Below are positions 45,916 to 48,815 of a stretch of DNA of 48,815 nucleotides, piece after piece. Where the stretch lies: NCBI GenBank assembly GCA_029210815.1, contig JARGGB010000017.1, forward strand, positions 1 to 48,815, read 5' to 3'. Made by a program: the position numbers and the translations under genes. Under the pieces are notes generated by a model. It made no database searches. It saw only the letters and a list, made by a program, of their open reading frames with translations, and had not been told where the DNA came from. The DNA is from Candidatus Brevefilum sp. Its GTDB lineage: Bacteria > Chloroflexota > Anaerolineae > Anaerolineales > Anaerolineaceae. Positions within the stretch are counted from its first letter, which is position 1; each line of letters opens with the position of its first letter.

Positions 45916-46751
45916 AACTACCCGAAGGTTTTGATTTCACCCAGAGCAATCTCAAAGATTACCTGGATTGTCCCTACCGGTTTTACTTGAAATATGTTTT
46001 GCATACAAAATGGCCGGCGCTGCTGGTTGATGATGCTCTTGCGTTTGAGGAACGGGGCAAAGCAGGTGCCCGCTTCCACCGTTTGATACAACAGTATTTG
46101 CTCGGTATCCCCCAATCCCGCCTGGATGCCATCGCCCAATCCGATCCAAACCCGGAAATTACCAGATGGTGGGAGAATTTCCTTGAGAATGTTCCCCATT
46201 TGCTTGAAGGGCAGCGATATGTGGAGGCAAGCCTGAGTACACCGATGCTCAACCAACGGCTGGTCGCAAAATATGACCTGGTTTTAGTGCAGGATGAGTC
46301 ACAATTAGTCATTTTTGATTGGAAGACATCGGGCAAGCGCCCACGAAAAGAATGGCTGCTCGACCGGGTCCAAACCCGCCTTTATCGCTACATCCTCACA
46401 AAAGCCGGGGGCAGCCTGACCGGTACGGATGAAATCAGCCCGGAGCAAATCACCATGAATTACTGGTTTGCCCCGCATCCAGAGGCACCAATATCCTTAC
46501 CCTACAACCAAAAAGCCTTTCAAGCGGACCAAACCTATTTTGAAAATTGCATCCAAGAAATTCTGGATCGAAAAGAGGAAAATTTCTTCCGCACCGATGA
46601 CGAAAGAAAGTGCCGTTACTGCCTCTACCGCTCCCATTGTGATCGCGGTGTCAATGCGGGAGACTTGCAAGGTTTTGATGCTTTCGAGTTGGATGAAGAA
46701 AATTTCGAATTCGACCTTGATTTTGACGAAATACAGGAAATTGAATTTTAA
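45912..46751 (+). CDS. Iron-sulfur PD-(D/E)XK nuclease (RecB/AddB C-terminal type)
   Basis: The start is ATG 45912, overlapping the helicase stop by ATGA, giving 279 residues. Nuclease residues are H56 (GARFHRLIQ), D122 (KYDLVLV), and D136-W-K138 (IFDWKTS), the PD-(D/E)XK core. A 4Fe-4S cluster is predicted from C20 (DYLDCPYRFY) and C234-x2-C237-x5-C243 (CRYCLYRSHC), the arrangement known from AddB and Cas4. A very acidic tail follows (residues 253-279). The protein is the free-standing equivalent of the AddB nuclease domain. It overlaps recJ by one base. A Cas4 identity is less likely, as no cas genes are near. Confidence 0.88.
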   Translation: MKLPEGFDFTQSNLKDYLDCPYRFYLKYVLHTKWPALLVDDALAFEERGKAGARFHRLIQQYLLGIPQSRLDAIAQSDPNPEITRWWENFLENVPHLLEGQRYVEASLSTPMLNQRLVAKYDLVLVQDESQLVIFDWKTSGKRPRKEWLLDRVQTRLYRYILTKAGGSLTGTDEISPEQITMNYWFAPHPEAPISLPYNQKAFQADQTYFENCIQEILDRKEENFFRTDDERKCRYCLYRSHCDRGVNAGDLQGFDAFELDEENFEFDLDFDEIQEIEF

Positions 46752-48815
46752 TGCCCCCCCAAAAAAGCTGGAAATTCAGAAAAAAGCTGACCATACCTGG
46801 GGACTTTCAAAAAGCGATTGGCGGTCATCCCCTGGTTGCCCAAACCCTTTACAGGCGCGGCTGTTTTACAATTGAAGAAGCACAAGCATTTCTTCATCCT
46901 GAGAATGTCACCACCACCCCGCCAGAGCAGCTTCCTGATATTGACATTGCCATCCCTTTATTAATTGATGCCGTCAATAAACAAAAACACATCCTGGTTT
47001 GGGGTGATTTCGATGTCGATGGGCAGACAGCCACAACTATCCTGGTTGAGGGGTTACGTGAACTCGGCGGTTTTGTCAGCTATCATATCCCGGTCAGGGG
47101 AGAAGAATCCCATGGGATCAGCCGAATAGTCCTTGAGCAATATCTCGGAAAGGGTTTTGATCTTTTGCTAACCTGCGACACGGGCATATCCGAGCATGAA
47201 AACATTCAATTAGCTCGCAACGCGGGGAAAACCGTGATCGTCACCGACCATCACAGCCTGGGAGAAAGCCTGCCGCCAGCCAACGCAGTGGTCAACCCCC
47301 AGCGGCTGCCCGAAGACCATCCCCTGGCGACCTTACCTGGTGTGGGTGTCGCATATAAGTTAATAGAAGCCCTCTTCAAGGCTAAAAACAAGGAATTTGA
47401 GGAAGGCAGATATCAGGAATTGGCAGCCCTGGGAATCGTGTCTGACGTCGCGCGCCTGAAAGGCGACACACGATACATCCTCCAAAAAGGGCTGGAACAT
47501 TTACGCAGCACAGGGCGAATGGGATTGCAGACCCTGTTTCGAGCAGCGGACCTGAACCCACAACACCTGACTGAAACCCACATCGGTTTCCAGATCGCGC
47601 CGAGGATGAACGCTGTCGGTCGGTTGGGTGACGCTAATATGATGGTTGAATTTCTGACCTCAGAGGACAGTGCACGGGCGCGGGTACTGGGGATGCGGAT
47701 TGAAGCCCTGAATGCCAAACGACGTTCTGCCACCCGCCAGGTGGATCAGGCGGCTGAAGCGATGCTGCGAATGTCGCCGAACGACCGCCGTGCGGCTGTA
47801 ATCGTGCTGCATTATCCCGATTGGCCTGGAGGTGTGGTGGGGATCGTCGCCAGCCGCCTGGTAGAACGCTACGGGAAGCCTGTGCTCTTATTGACGGGTA
47901 ATGACCCCATCCATGGCTCTGCACGCTCAATTGAAGGATTGAATATCACCGGGGCGATTGCTTCGCAATCAGATCTGCTCAATGCTTATGGCGGGCACCC
48001 TATGGCTGCCGGGCTCTCCATGGCACCTGAGAATTATCCGGCGTTCAAACACCGGTTTATCAGCACCGTTGGCGAATTACTCAAAGATTATGAAATTATC
48101 CCCGAATTGTTGATCGATGATGTGATCAGTCCTGACCAGATCACCCTGGACTTTGTTGAACAGATCGACCGTCTGGCACCCTTCGGGCCGGACAACCTAC
48201 CCCTGAATTTCATGATAGCCAAGCTCGACCTGGTCACAACAAAGGCAGTCGGTGCTTATGATGAACACCGCCAGGTTACAGCAATGGACCAGGATCAGAA
48301 CAAAGCCAGTTTTATCTGGTGGAACGGTGGGGATGAGCTGCCCCCTGAAGCCCAGTTTGATCTCGTCTGCCGGCTTTCGCGGACGGATTACAAAGGCGCT
48401 CCCCAAGTGAGTGCGGAATGGGTCGACTACCGCATTTCTGAAGTGGGTAAAGAAGAAATTAAAACTCGCCATTTTGAGATTATCGATCGCCGTACGTCTC
48501 TGAACCCATTACAGGAAGTCTTGGGTTTCATCCAGGAAAATCCGGATACGCTGGTGTGGGCGGAAGGGAGCTATCCCGATAGCCTACCGGGCAAAGGGCG
48601 TCACGAGTTATGGGGTACAAAAAATCTGGTCATCTGGACAAGCCCACCCTCACAAACTGTCCTTCAAACGGTGATTCGACAGACGAAACCAGAGAAGATC
48701 TATGTTTATGCGCAAAGCCCAGGTTTGACTACTGACAAAGCATTTCTGCAGAGGCTGGGCGGATTGATCAAGTACACAATTAATCACAAAAATGGCGAGA
48801 CCACACTGAATGACC
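46751..48815 (+). CDS. recJ: Single-stranded-DNA exonuclease RecJ (3' end cut by window)
   Basis: From ATG 46751 the frame stays open to the window end, 688 codons without a stop. The start overlaps the preceding TAA by one base. The DHH phosphoesterase motif is GDFDVDG (85-91, usually DYDADG) and VTDHHSLGE (164-172). PRMNAVGRLGDA lies in the middle. DHHA1 features include GGHPMAAGLS (near 415), with an OB-like C-terminal part. RecJ degrades 5'-ended single strands in recombination and repair. The C-terminal part appears longer than E. coli RecJ (577 aa), suggesting extra domains. It is the fourth gene of the recombination operon. Confidence 0.93.
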   Translation, partial: MPPQKSWKFRKKLTIPGDFQKAIGGHPLVAQTLYRRGCFTIEEAQAFLHPENVTTTPPEQLPDIDIAIPLLIDAVNKQKHILVWGDFDVDGQTATTILVEGLRELGGFVSYHIPVRGEESHGISRIVLEQYLGKGFDLLLTCDTGISEHENIQLARNAGKTVIVTDHHSLGESLPPANAVVNPQRLPEDHPLATLPGVGVAYKLIEALFKAKNKEFEEGRYQELAALGIVSDVARLKGDTRYILQKGLEHLRSTGRMGLQTLFRAADLNPQHLTETHIGFQIAPRMNAVGRLGDANMMVEFLTSEDSARARVLGMRIEALNAKRRSATRQVDQAAEAMLRMSPNDRRAAVIVLHYPDWPGGVVGIVASRLVERYGKPVLLLTGNDPIHGSARSIEGLNITGAIASQSDLLNAYGGHPMAAGLSMAPENYPAFKHRFISTVGELLKDYEIIPELLIDDVISPDQITLDFVEQIDRLAPFGPDNLPLNFMIAKLDLVTTKAVGAYDEHRQVTAMDQDQNKASFIWWNGGDELPPEAQFDLVCRLSRTDYKGAPQVSAEWVDYRISEVGKEEIKTRHFEIIDRRTSLNPLQEVLGFIQENPDTLVWAEGSYPDSLPGKGRHELWGTKNLVIWTSPPSQTVLQTVIRQTKPEKIYVYAQSPGLTTDKAFLQRLGGLIKYTINHKNGETTLND

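Noticed and set aside
45912-46751. Cas4 nuclease of a CRISPR system
   Set aside because: The Fe-S nuclease motif fits, but there is no repeat array or cas gene, and the overlap with helicase genes points to recombination.

Overview
The window looks like a contiguous chromosomal segment of a mesophilic, anaerobic-type Chloroflexota bacterium, most likely Anaerolineae. This rests on overall gene content and style, not on a database match. Supporting signs are moderate GC, a secreted protein with a Thr-Pro stalk of the kind common in that class, Pst permeases with large external inserts, an ADP-forming acyl-CoA synthetase, and frequent TTG starts or missing Shine-Dalgarno sites. No prophage, insertion sequence, CRISPR array or rRNA was seen.

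Layout. 1-3081 (+): the end of a sugar or sugar-acid catabolic operon (cupin, SMP-30 lactonase, TIM-barrel isomerase, HAD phosphatase). 3166-4983 (-): a small two-gene accessory locus. It holds a SPASM radical SAM maturase and, 12 bases downstream, a 75-residue peptide with two cysteines near its C-terminus. This is a candidate undescribed ribosomal peptide (RiPP) system, and a perfect 13-bp inverted repeat brackets the peptide gene. 5144-9536 (-): pstSCAB phosphate uptake. 9776-11191 (+): a dihydrolipoamide dehydrogenase-type flavoprotein. 11278-14616 (-): 6-phosphogluconate dehydrogenase, a stand-alone glycogen-binding module and pyrimidine-nucleoside phosphorylase. 14724-18493 (-): the rpmH-rnpA-yidD-yidC-jag operon with a beta-propeller lipoprotein inserted between yidD and yidC. 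18850-20829 (-): MtaB and a lipoprotein. 21256-21510 (-): a 6S RNA gene, recognised from its closing stem and 3' hairpin, with its own promoter and terminator. 21626-22587 (+): thpR and rsfS, the latter apparently starting at CTG. 22700-24119 (-): a peroxiredoxin and a degenerate UbiA-like membrane protein. 24225-31415: a secreted beta-helix/FnIII surface protein, an MBL hydrolase, two unknown membrane proteins and gyrB. 31792-35600 (+): an ABC-2 exporter (two permeases plus ATPase) and DNA polymerase IV. 35635-38459: a GT4 glycosyltransferase (-), tRNA-Thr(CGU) and UDP-glucose dehydrogenase. 38535-41450 (-): a YhfC-type membrane protease homologue and an ADP-forming acyl-CoA synthetase. 41549-48815 (+): a tightly overlapping recombination operon. 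It encodes an AddB-like degenerate helicase, a UvrD-type helicase, a separate iron-sulfur PD-(D/E)XK nuclease and RecJ (cut by the window end).

The two most interesting systems are the radical SAM/peptide pair at 3209-4783 and the split AddB/helicase/nuclease/RecJ operon at the right end. Smaller points worth checking are the probable CTG start of rsfS, the phage-like beta module inside PstC, several candidate leaderless genes, and a 22-bp-periodic hexamer array upstream of pstS.
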